Shown one piece after another: positions 1-6,688 of a DNA stretch of 64,000 nucleotides. Under the pieces are notes generated by a model, which saw nothing but the letters and a program-made list of their open reading frames with translations, made no database searches and had not been told where the DNA came from. Within the stretch, counting starts at the first letter, position 1; the number at the start of each line of letters is the position of its first letter. The stretch is from Halodesulfovibrio aestuarii DSM 17919 = ATCC 29578 (lineage in GTDB: Bacteria > Desulfobacterota > Desulfovibrionia > Desulfovibrionales > Desulfovibrionaceae). Location of the stretch: the NCBI RefSeq assembly GCF_000384815.1, contig NZ_ARQF01000017.1:62001-126000 (forward strand), written 5' to 3'. The position numbers and the translations under genes were made by a program.

Positions 1-1
1 T

Positions 2-346
2 GCTATTGCCTACGAACGTAGCGGTGACTCAAAGAAAGCGATCATAGCACTTCAAAAAGCAGTGGCACTGGAAAACAATGTAAAAAACAATATGGAGCTT
101 GGAAAACTTCTTTACCGATCCTGCCAATACGAGCAAGCAATTACTCCTTTAACGCTTGCCGCCAACAAGACTAAGAAAAAAGGAATGGCTTATTACCTTA
201 TTGGTCAATGCTTCATGCACTTGAAGCAGCTGAAAAAATCAAAGTCTTTTTTTAATAAGGCACTTGCCTATGCTGAGGTAAAAGGCAGTGCACAAAATGC
301 ACTGCGCATGATTACTCAATTATCTCAAACCAACCATGAGTCCTGA
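2..346 (+). CDS. TPR-repeat protein, C-terminal part (5' end outside window)
   Basis: The frame is open from base 2 and ends with TGA at 344-346, so this is the 3' end of a gene that begins before the window; the first internal GTG (62) is not a believable start. The visible residues form tetratricopeptide-like helical pairs, for example the stretch with AIAYERSGDSKKAI and a second one with GMAYYLIGQCFMHL. TPR proteins are protein-protein scaffolds; the partner cannot be told from this fragment. It has no visible link to the iron locus that follows and is separated from it by about 500 non-coding bases. Confidence 0.75.
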   Translation, partial: AIAYERSGDSKKAIIALQKAVALENNVKNNMELGKLLYRSCQYEQAITPLTLAANKTKKKGMAYYLIGQCFMHLKQLKKSKSFFNKALAYAEVKGSAQNALRMITQLSQTNHES

Positions 347-357
347 AACATAAAAAA

Positions 358-414
358 AAAGTCCTCTGAGAGTAGAATCCAGCAACTTGCCCATGTATAG
401 CAAGTGAGGACTTT
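358..414. terminator. Two-level inverted repeat after the TPR gene
   Basis: A 9-bp arm at 358-366 (AAAGTCCTC) pairs with 406-414, and an inner 6-bp pair (ACTTGC/GCAAGT, 385-390 and 400-405) closes a second stem. It begins 12 bases after the TPR stop codon, so a terminator or mRNA-stabilising hairpin is the simple reading. There is no clean T-run on the + strand; read leftward, the outer stem is followed by nine T residues. Confidence 0.45.
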
Positions 415-447
415 CAAATAAAGTACATCACGTTAGTTCTGCTTATA

Positions 448-486
448 TTACATCCGCTTCACTCGAGTTCATCGAAGCGGATGTAA
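448..486. repeat. Perfect 13-bp inverted repeat
   Basis: TTACATCCGCTTC (448-460) is exactly complementary to 474-486 with a 13-base loop. It lies in the 347-840 non-coding stretch. It could be a second terminator or a regulator site; no T-run follows closely. Apart from the two inverted repeats and a Fur-like site near 691, I see nothing else in this stretch. Confidence 0.5.
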
Positions 487-690
487 TAGCAGATAAATAT
501 TTTTTAAAAGACAACACATCACATCCTCACATCATTCGCTAACCCACCTTTTATATTATATTTTTATGCATTACTGCACACAAAGCTACCCCTCGACATA
601 TTCTGTCAGTTGCTCCGACTGATAGCTGAGCTACCGCCATCATTCCAACCAACTCAGGTCAATTCTTAAATAAAATATAACTTTCCAGTT

Positions 691-709
691 GATAACGACT
701 TCCATTTTC
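691..709. promoter_or_regulatory. Fur-like box upstream of the AraC regulator
   Basis: Compared by eye with the classical 19-base Fur consensus (GATAATGATAATCATTATC), 13 of 19 positions agree. It lies about 130 bases before the AraC-type gene. The match alone is weak; it gains weight from two better sites before the two neighbouring operons. Confidence 0.35.
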
Positions 710-840
710 AATATACAACAAGAAATTACACTGCTTGCACAAGAATAAAGTGAGTACTTACAGACGTCGTTATATACTTACAAATGAGGCTGGATTCCCT
801 CTCATTTTCAAGAAAATAAACATGAAGGGAGGTTACTTGG

Positions 841-1782
841 ATGGGCTGTCTACAAAATTGGATTCCTGCGTTATCGACTTCGCACCCCTTAGGGTCGTGC
901 ATACTAACCGATATCAAGCTGATCGTGCATACTCTTGCCCCGAGCTCTAAGCCCAAGACATTTGCATTTAAAACCGCAGATGCACCTGTTGAATTTATGT
1001 ATTGTATTTCCGGGGGGGTACAAATTTTTGCAACTGCCAACAACGGAAAAACTATTTACACTCAGCTACATGAAGGTACCGGAGCAGTTCTGCATCTTCC
1101 TCTATGCAACGGGTACTCAATTGCCAAGCCCAATAGTCCACTGCAGTTAGTTGAACTTCAGATTGCGCCCGAAAATCTGCAACGCCTGACAACAGCCACA
1201 GGATGCCCGCTTCAATCAAAATTGAAGCACATTTTCGAAGGAGACAATGCCCCGAGTGTATTGCAAGACACGCCGCTGCCCCTTCCGATCCGCTTAACGT
1301 TAAAGCAGATATTGGAGTGTCCCCCTAATAAAGAAATGAGCGACTTGTTTCTGGAATACAAAAAAATGGAGCTTATCTATCAGCAAGTTACGCAACTTAA
1401 TTCCAATCTGCTAAAAAACAAATGCAATAAGCGCCACCATATGCATCGGGCCTACCTTGCCAGGAAAATCCTTATGGAAGATATGGTAACCCCTCCTAGC
1501 CTGCTCGATCTGGCAGTAAGGGTCGGTATGAATAAAACACAGCTTAATAAAACTTTTAGAGATGTCTTTGGGGATACTGTTTTTGGAGTATTACGGAGTG
1601 AACGCTTAAAATGCGCACGCAAAATGCTTGAAGACGGTGCAAGTAGCGTAACAGACGTAGCCTATGAATGCGGTTTTTCCAGCCCCAGCCACCTGACAAA
1701 AGCATTCACAGAAGAATTCGGAGTTCGGCCAAAGCAGTACCAGACAGCTGTACTCAATCAACAACTTGGCACCCCAATATAA
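841..1782 (+). CDS. AraC-family transcriptional regulator, PchR-like
   Basis: The 313-residue protein has an unassigned sensor half (residues 1-205) and a C-terminal AraC DNA-binding domain with two helix-turn-helix units: the first around LLDLAVRVGMNKTQLNKTF, the second around VTDVAYECGFSSPSHLTKAF, ending in the usual FGVRPKQY signature. ATG 841 is preceded by a good Shine-Dalgarno (GGGAGG, 828-833). AraC proteins of this size and layout next to siderophore genes (PchR, YbtA) sense the ferri-siderophore and activate its genes. Position beside the NRPS/TonB locus and a Fur-like box upstream make it the likely pathway activator. The ligand is unknown. Confidence 0.85.
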   Translation: MGCLQNWIPALSTSHPLGSCILTDIKLIVHTLAPSSKPKTFAFKTADAPVEFMYCISGGVQIFATANNGKTIYTQLHEGTGAVLHLPLCNGYSIAKPNSPLQLVELQIAPENLQRLTTATGCPLQSKLKHIFEGDNAPSVLQDTPLPLPIRLTLKQILECPPNKEMSDLFLEYKKMELIYQQVTQLNSNLLKNKCNKRHHMHRAYLARKILMEDMVTPPSLLDLAVRVGMNKTQLNKTFRDVFGDTVFGVLRSERLKCARKMLEDGASSVTDVAYECGFSSPSHLTKAFTEEFGVRPKQYQTAVLNQQLGTPI

Positions 1783-1797
1783 CTTCCAGCAGGAAGT
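1782..1797. terminator. Short hairpin between convergent genes
   Basis: ACTTCC (1782-1787) and GGAAGT (1792-1797) form a 6-bp stem with a 4-base loop directly at the end of the AraC gene, before the convergent outer-membrane gene. No strong T-run; weak terminator at best. Confidence 0.3.
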
Positions 1798-1838
1798 CAA
1801 CTTTATCCAACAGCAACCCACACCTAACATGGGGAAGA

Positions 1839-3155
1839 TTAAAATGAATATCGCAAGGTACAGTACACAAAATCGTTGTCACCATACTGGCCAAGAAACG
1901 AGTCTGGAGCTCCTGACCATAACATAATCCCGCTGTAAAGATTCCAATTATCCGTTATGACATAATCAGCAAAGAGTTCTGTTTGTGCACCTTGACCGTC
2001 TGTGTATATTTGTCCCCGTACTCCAACGGTCAACGTATCGGCAAGCCAAGTACCATTAACTGAATAGGTTACCCCATGACGGTAGAACTCGTGCCTGCTT
2101 CCAATGCCATATCCTTCACCAAATACCTGCAGGTTACAATAATATATTCCGTCAATATCATAATCCCATCCGAGAACTGCCTGAAACAAATCAACTCTGC
2201 CGGGCATGCAGGAATCATTTAACACACAGGGATAGTCAGGCTTATAAGCAAATTCTCCACGAAGCGTGTTTTTCTCAAACCCTTTAGCAAAAATAAAACC
2301 TAAGGCACTAAACTCCTTATACTCCGGGAATACGACAGTTCCACGGTCACCGGCTACAGACTGCCAGACTGGTGAATTTTCATATCCGTGGAAAAAGACT
2401 CCTTCCAAATCAACGCCTTTGAGCACTGTAGATATATGTACCCCATACTCTACCTGCTGAAACCATCTGTCCGGCTCATTTCCATCTTGCACGTCTACGC
2501 TGCAACCGGCACGCTCCATTTCACGTAATGCTTTGATCGCCTCAGGTTCCCAAGGAGTTCCGTACAAAGGAATTCCCTGAACCGCAGCTACAGGCAAAAA
2601 AACAGCTTCTATGCTCCAATCTCCTTGAACCACTTCTAATCCGCTCATAAAAACAGGGGTTCGAGTATTGGAGCGCCCTGTGCTGATTGGGTCAACCACA
2701 TCCACTGGGTTCACAACATCAAGAGGGTTAATGCCGTCAGCAGAACCCCAACGCATAAAGCGTTTTCCGATAAACAAATTTAGTCCAGGCTTATCATACT
2801 CAACATATATTTCTCTTGGCCGAACATCCCACACCTTATAATCTGAGTTCTTCCATGTAAAAGCTGCCAATTCCTGCTCAAGGTACGTACTGGCAAAAAG
2901 ATTTACATCCTCTTTTGAAGCTGAAAATCCCAGAGAAAGTCGCTGCAATACAGACACAGGCATTGAAAAATCCCGCACAGCAAGCTGATTACGGGATTCC
3001 ATATAGCCTCCAATCTGTATCAACTGTTTCCTGTCCGACTCAACCGGAATGACATCAAACGCTTCACTCTCGGCAAAAGGATCACCAGTTATCTCGGCAA
3101 CAGCTGAGCTGCACATCAACAAAAAACATACTAAACAAAAAACAGCTCTGCGCAT
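1839..3155 (-). CDS. Outer-membrane beta-barrel protein, DUF1302-like
   Basis: A 438-residue precursor with a signal peptide (MRRAVFCLVCFLLMCSSAVA) and a C-terminal ...YCTLRYSF ending in Phe, the usual sorting signal for outer-membrane barrels. The segment with RWGSADGINPLDVVNPVD is characteristic of the DUF1302 family, whose genes commonly sit with an MMPL/RND exporter and a LolA-like protein. The ATG follows the stop of the LolA-like gene by two bases, so it is translationally coupled as the last gene of the leftward operon. I infer that it is the outer-membrane part of the export route whose inner-membrane pump is encoded at 17340-20837. Confidence 0.75.
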   Translation of the reverse strand: MRRAVFCLVCFLLMCSSAVAEITGDPFAESEAFDVIPVESDRKQLIQIGGYMESRNQLAVRDFSMPVSVLQRLSLGFSASKEDVNLFASTYLEQELAAFTWKNSDYKVWDVRPREIYVEYDKPGLNLFIGKRFMRWGSADGINPLDVVNPVDVVDPISTGRSNTRTPVFMSGLEVVQGDWSIEAVFLPVAAVQGIPLYGTPWEPEAIKALREMERAGCSVDVQDGNEPDRWFQQVEYGVHISTVLKGVDLEGVFFHGYENSPVWQSVAGDRGTVVFPEYKEFSALGFIFAKGFEKNTLRGEFAYKPDYPCVLNDSCMPGRVDLFQAVLGWDYDIDGIYYCNLQVFGEGYGIGSRHEFYRHGVTYSVNGTWLADTLTVGVRGQIYTDGQGAQTELFADYVITDNWNLYSGIMLWSGAPDSFLGQYGDNDFVYCTLRYSF

Positions 3156-3157
3156 GA

Positions 3158-3946
3158 TTATCTCTTCAACACAGCATATGAGAATATTTCTTCTTTAAGA
3201 GCAGTGTTGTATCGAACCTTACGAGTCTCAAGTAACGTTTGTGTTCCCCGCTGCATTGATTTCATCAGCTGTCTTGTTGCCGTCCAGATACCTTCAATCT
3301 GTTTATAGCCACCAAAAATTGCACGCTTAATCACTGCACCTGATTTGTTGTAATAATCTATGCGGGAAGGAAGCCAAATATCTTGCCGAACCCAAACTCT
3401 TCGCTTCATATAGTTGGTATTATCCGTTTGTACCGGTACCATATCAACCACATAGCATTCCACTCCGTATAGCTCCTCCTCTCCTACAAGCGCATGTTTA
3501 TCATCGTCAACTTCGCGTCTGGAGATATCCTCGTTAGCAAAATCACTCCGCATAAAGGCACCTTTTTTCCCTCCACCGCTAATTCTGCGCACAAGTGCAG
3601 CTTCGGGCATGTACACCCACATATCATCATTCTGTTTAATATCTTTGTACCCCCATGTTAAAAATGAAGTACCGCGCACATCACTAGGCTCAGAAAATAA
3701 AATTAACTGCTTCTCGCAATCGTTACCACGCAGTTTCTTTATATGCATGGTTCTGACAAGCTTTTCATCATTGCGCTTTACAACCATAATAATATCCTGC
3801 TCTCCACTCCTGCTTGAGTCTACCGCATCAACTTTCAAAGCTATTTCTTTGCCGGTAATTGCAAGGGCAGGAATCACAAAAACAGTACCTAAAAGCAGAA
3901 ACAAGCCCGTCATTACTGCCCTTAAAAAAAATGCTGAAATCTTCAT
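3158..3946 (-). CDS. Periplasmic outer-membrane lipoprotein-sorting (LolA-like) protein
   Basis: 262 residues with an N-terminal signal segment (about residues 1-29, ending PALA) followed by a LolA-like fold of the type paired with MMPL exporters: the segment SFLTWGYKDIKQNDDMWVYM and the later MKRRVWVRQDIWLPSRIDYY are family hallmarks. Such proteins bind a hydrophobic cargo in the periplasm. Its ATG shares one base with the stop codon of the cysteine-synthase-like gene upstream (TAATG), showing tight coupling. Together with the DUF1302-like protein and the MMPL protein it makes a plausible three-part carrier for an acylated product. The cargo is inference. Confidence 0.75.
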   Translation of the reverse strand: MKISAFFLRAVMTGLFLLLGTVFVIPALAITGKEIALKVDAVDSSRSGEQDIIMVVKRNDEKLVRTMHIKKLRGNDCEKQLILFSEPSDVRGTSFLTWGYKDIKQNDDMWVYMPEAALVRRISGGGKKGAFMRSDFANEDISRREVDDDKHALVGEEELYGVECYVVDMVPVQTDNTNYMKRRVWVRQDIWLPSRIDYYNKSGAVIKRAIFGGYKQIEGIWTATRQLMKSMQRGTQTLLETRKVRYNTALKEEIFSYAVLKR

Positions 3947-4854
3947 TATGCAACCCTCGAAAACATCGGAGTGCTAAAATAACGTTCTGCCCGATCTGGA
4001 AGAATAGTAACGACATTCCAGTCAGGATGTTCAGCCAGAATCCTATTAGCAGCAACCAAATTTGCACCGGATGAGAGCCCAACCGGAACACCGTGAGTCT
4101 GTGCAAGACGTAATGCCTGATCAATGGCGTCAGCATCAGAAATTTCAAAAATTCCATCTACCAAATTGGGATCAACAATTTCAGGAAGAAAGCCGTCACC
4201 GATCCCTTCAATGCAGTGATGGCCTTCAGTGTGGCCTAACAAGGCAGATGCTCCCTTAGGCTCGGCAGCAAACACTGTTACGTGAGACGCTTGTTCTTTC
4301 AAAAAAGAACCTACCCCCATAAGTGTTCCACCGCTCCCGATCCCGCTTACAAAGCAATCAATCCTTCCGTTAAGGTCATCCCAAATTTCAGTACCCGTAC
4401 CGTAATAATGAGCAGCAATATTTTCTTTATTAACAAACTGGTTTACGACAAATACATCTGGATATGCCACCTTGAACTGTTCTAGAGCAGCTACCGCCCC
4501 CCCCACACTGTCTTCAGCAGGAGTCAATTCAACTGTCGCCCCGAGTAGCTTCAGCATATTCCTGCGTTCTAGACTGGCAGTTTCCGGCATAAAAATTGTC
4601 ACATCATAGCCATTTGCCGCACCGGCCATTGCGAGCGAAATACCTGTATTTCCACTAGTTGCCTCTGCCACTTTCATACCGCGATATAAGCGCCCACTCT
4701 CTTCAGCCTGTCTGACGATTCTGGCTACTATACGGTCTTTAATGGAGCCTCCAGGATTCATGAACTCCGCCTTCGCAAATACTACCCCGTTTTCTAAACT
4801 TACTTCCAAGCACGGTGTAGAACCAACACAATCCAATACAGAATTAAACTTCAC
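3946..4854 (-). CDS. Cysteine synthase / beta-substituting PLP enzyme
   Basis: A 302-residue fold-type II PLP enzyme of the CysK/CysM family. The PLP lysine is in GGSIKDR, the substrate loop is TSGNTG, and the phosphate-binding glycine loop is SGIGSGGTLMG. Start is GTG 4854 with GGGAGAG eight bases upstream. Family members make cysteine from O-acetylserine or O-phosphoserine, or other beta-substituted alanines such as 2,3-diaminopropionate precursors in siderophore pathways (SbnA). Lying between the phosphopantetheinyl transferase and the export genes, it probably supplies a building block to the NRPS. Cysteine fits the heterocyclisation-like domain, but diaminopropionate cannot be excluded. 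Confidence 0.85.
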   Translation of the reverse strand: MKFNSVLDCVGSTPCLEVSLENGVVFAKAEFMNPGGSIKDRIVARIVRQAEESGRLYRGMKVAEATSGNTGISLAMAGAANGYDVTIFMPETASLERRNMLKLLGATVELTPAEDSVGGAVAALEQFKVAYPDVFVVNQFVNKENIAAHYYGTGTEIWDDLNGRIDCFVSGIGSGGTLMGVGSFLKEQASHVTVFAAEPKGASALLGHTEGHHCIEGIGDGFLPEIVDPNLVDGIFEISDADAIDQALRLAQTHGVPVGLSSGANLVAANRILAEHPDWNVVTILPDRAERYFSTPMFSRVA

Positions 4855-4869
4855 GTTATTCTCTCCCAG

Positions 4870-5601
4870 TTACAATCGATACGCCAAAGCGCACACCCAT
4901 TGCGCAACGGCCGGAGCGCAATGCACATTTACATTTTTTATAACAAAGTGTTCCTGCGCCAAAAGAACCTGAGCACAGCCTGAACAAGTCGGCATTCTTA
5001 TCCTCTCAAAAGGCAACTCAAATCCTGCACCATGGGCCTTAAGCAAGGCTTCGCGTCTGACCCAGCAATGTAGAAATGCCTCGGGAATATCCGGCTGTGC
5101 AAAAAGCCATTCTAATTCTTCACGGGAAAACCAGCGCCGTGCTATCAATTCCCATTCAGGAATATCACCAATTTCTTCTGCATCAATCCCAATAGAACTG
5201 TCAGCACTTACAGCAACCAGTACCCGCTTATCCGTATGAGAAATCGAAAAGGATAACTGATCATTGCCGAGCATCGGTTTGCCGTACCTACCTCTGTATA
5301 AAAACACATGCTCCGGTGAACAATTGAGGTAGCGGGCCAGAACCTTGCGTACAAAAAAATGTGCTATCACATACCGCTCATACAATTCCGGTGTTACATA
5401 TTCCTTCGCAAGTGCCTTCTCATCATGATCCAAAACATTAAACCACGATGGACAAAACTGAACCTGTGCAAACTCCTGCATCCATATATGAATTGCATTA
5501 ATTGATAACCGAGGCATTAAGGCTTCACTGCACCAGACAATTTGCGATTTTGACGACTCAATGTCCTCAGTATCTCCCGCTTCATCAATATCCAGATGCA
5601 T
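4870..5601 (-). CDS. 4'-phosphopantetheinyl transferase, Sfp type
   Basis: It attaches the phosphopantetheine arm to the carrier domains of the NRPS. The family motifs are present: FSISHTDKRVLVAVS, the Mg-binding SIGIDAEEIG and WVRREALLKAHG. I place the start at ATG 5601 (243 residues) because GGAGGGG lies six bases upstream; the frame extends to 5679 but the extra residues have no ribosome site. It is the first gene of the leftward operon and a Fur-like box lies upstream at 5644-5662. A dedicated transferase next to a single NRPS is common in siderophore loci. Confidence 0.9.
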   Translation of the reverse strand: MHLDIDEAGDTEDIESSKSQIVWCSEALMPRLSINAIHIWMQEFAQVQFCPSWFNVLDHDEKALAKEYVTPELYERYVIAHFFVRKVLARYLNCSPEHVFLYRGRYGKPMLGNDQLSFSISHTDKRVLVAVSADSSIGIDAEEIGDIPEWELIARRWFSREELEWLFAQPDIPEAFLHCWVRREALLKAHGAGFELPFERIRMPTCSGCAQVLLAQEHFVIKNVNVHCAPAVAQWVCALAYRL

Positions 5602-5643
5602 TCGACTCCCCTCCAATCTTTCAGAACAATCCGACCGCATATT

Positions 5644-5662
5644 GGAAACGATTTTCATTTTC
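5644..5662. promoter_or_regulatory. Fur-like box before the leftward operon
   Basis: Read on the - strand (GAAAATGAAAATCGTTTCC), 14 of 19 positions agree with the Fur consensus. It lies about 43 bases upstream of the phosphopantetheinyl transferase start, a normal operator position. Confidence 0.5.
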
Positions 5663-5808
5663 AAAAGACAGCAAATCACTAATTTCTAATCTAGTGTCAA
5701 TAATTCTTACGAAAGATTTTCTATTGTTCAGCCATTTCTAGATTTCATAAATGCACGTTCCTAAAAGGGAACAAATAACGATATTTCAAAAAGTTAAAAC
5801 AAAAAAAA

Positions 5809-5842
5809 GGAACTCAATCGTAAGATTGGTTCCCCGTTTTTC
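5809..5842. terminator. Hairpin with T-runs on both strands between divergent operons
   Basis: GGAAC-CAATC (5809-5819, one unpaired T) pairs with 5824-5833 around a GTAA loop. On the + strand it is followed by CCGTTTTT; on the - strand by eight T residues. Neither flanking operon needs a terminator here because both point away, so the hairpin probably ends a short transcript. The rest of the 5602-5973 gap holds two Fur-like boxes and AT-rich promoter-like sequence. Confidence 0.6.
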
Positions 5843-5932
5843 TATTTAAAAAAGAAACCCAAATATAAAAAAACTAACCGCAAATATTAGTAAACCCTAT
5901 TTCATTCGCTTAAGTTCGCTTCGGGAAAAGAC

Positions 5933-5947
5933 TGATAATGATTTTCA
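5933..5947. promoter_or_regulatory. Fur-like box before the rightward operon
   Basis: TGATAATGATTTTCA matches the 7-1-7 Fur core TGATAAT-N-ATTATCA at 13 of the 14 defined positions, the best Fur match in the window. It overlaps an ATG at 5938, which is one reason for moving the first gene's start to 5974. Confidence 0.65.
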
Positions 5948-5973
5948 CATTCAAACAAACGACAGGCAAGCAT

Positions 5974-6687
5974 ATGAAAGTTACTCTACTCAAATGGTCC
6001 CGTTTTCTTCATAAATGGCTCGGAATATATATTGCTATTTTTACGATACTTTGGGTGTTTGAACTTATCATCCTCCCGTCTTTATACAGCGTTAAACCTG
6101 TTGTGGACTCATCCAATCCCTCTGCAACTAGCCTTTCAATCCAGCAAGTTGCTGATAGAATAGCTTCAGGTGCATATGGTTCTCCTGAACATATGGAGCT
6201 ACGTTATCAGCCTGAAAGGCAGCACTACATTGTAGCAGACAACTCTACTTTCACTCTTCTGACTATTAATGCGATGAACGGGCAGGTCATTTCCCAAAAG
6301 CTCGATTATGATGCCCTCCTGATGAAAAAAACAGGACTGGGCTGGTTAAATGAAACTCTGGGTGAGTTCTTAAAAATCCCGTTCCAGATTTTCTTTGTCA
6401 TTCTGTCTATTACAGGCCTGCACCTTATTTTATTCCCACACATAAAAAAGAAAAAAGCCCCAGAGGGACTTCTTGCGCTTGCTCCAGGACAAAAATTTCT
6501 TTTTAAATCAACGAGTTCAACTGAAGATATGGCAAAAACAGCTTCTATCGGCCTGCTTCCCGGAGTGCAGGCAACACTTCTATACATCCCGCGCCGGGGA
6601 CCAGTTGTTATCTCTGCCCGCAACACACGGATCGCAGTTGCCCGCAGCGTTGCAAACTCTTTTATCATAGCACCAGTGGAGGCCTAA
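5974..6687 (+). CDS. PepSY-type membrane protein fused to a FeoA domain
   Basis: The 237-residue protein (ATG 5974) starts with a PepSY-associated membrane helix (residues 14-36, after HKWLGIY), has an outside domain (about 50-115), a second helix (about 132-154), a basic KKKK boundary and a cytoplasmic tail (164-236). The tail reads like FeoA, the SH3-like partner of FeoB: LLALAPGQK, then IGLLPGVQATLL, GPVVISARNTRIAVAR and a closing SFIIAP. The stop at 6685-6687 is one base before the FeoB GTG, whose ribosome site lies inside this gene. A membrane-anchored FeoA would tether regulation to the FeoB channel. The start at 5938 is rejected because it sits in the Fur box. Confidence 0.75.
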   Translation: MKVTLLKWSRFLHKWLGIYIAIFTILWVFELIILPSLYSVKPVVDSSNPSATSLSIQQVADRIASGAYGSPEHMELRYQPERQHYIVADNSTFTLLTINAMNGQVISQKLDYDALLMKKTGLGWLNETLGEFLKIPFQIFFVILSITGLHLILFPHIKKKKAPEGLLALAPGQKFLFKSTSSTEDMAKTASIGLLPGVQATLLYIPRRGPVVISARNTRIAVARSVANSFIIAPVEA

Positions 6688-6688
6688 C

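Noticed and set aside
735-950. 71-codon frame overlapping the AraC gene start
   Set aside because: Out of frame with the AraC gene, no ribosome site, no recognisable content.
5602-5679. Longer N-terminus of the phosphopantetheinyl transferase
   Set aside because: No ribosome site before 5679, and the extension would cover the Fur-like box; GGAGGGG before ATG 5601 decides the start.
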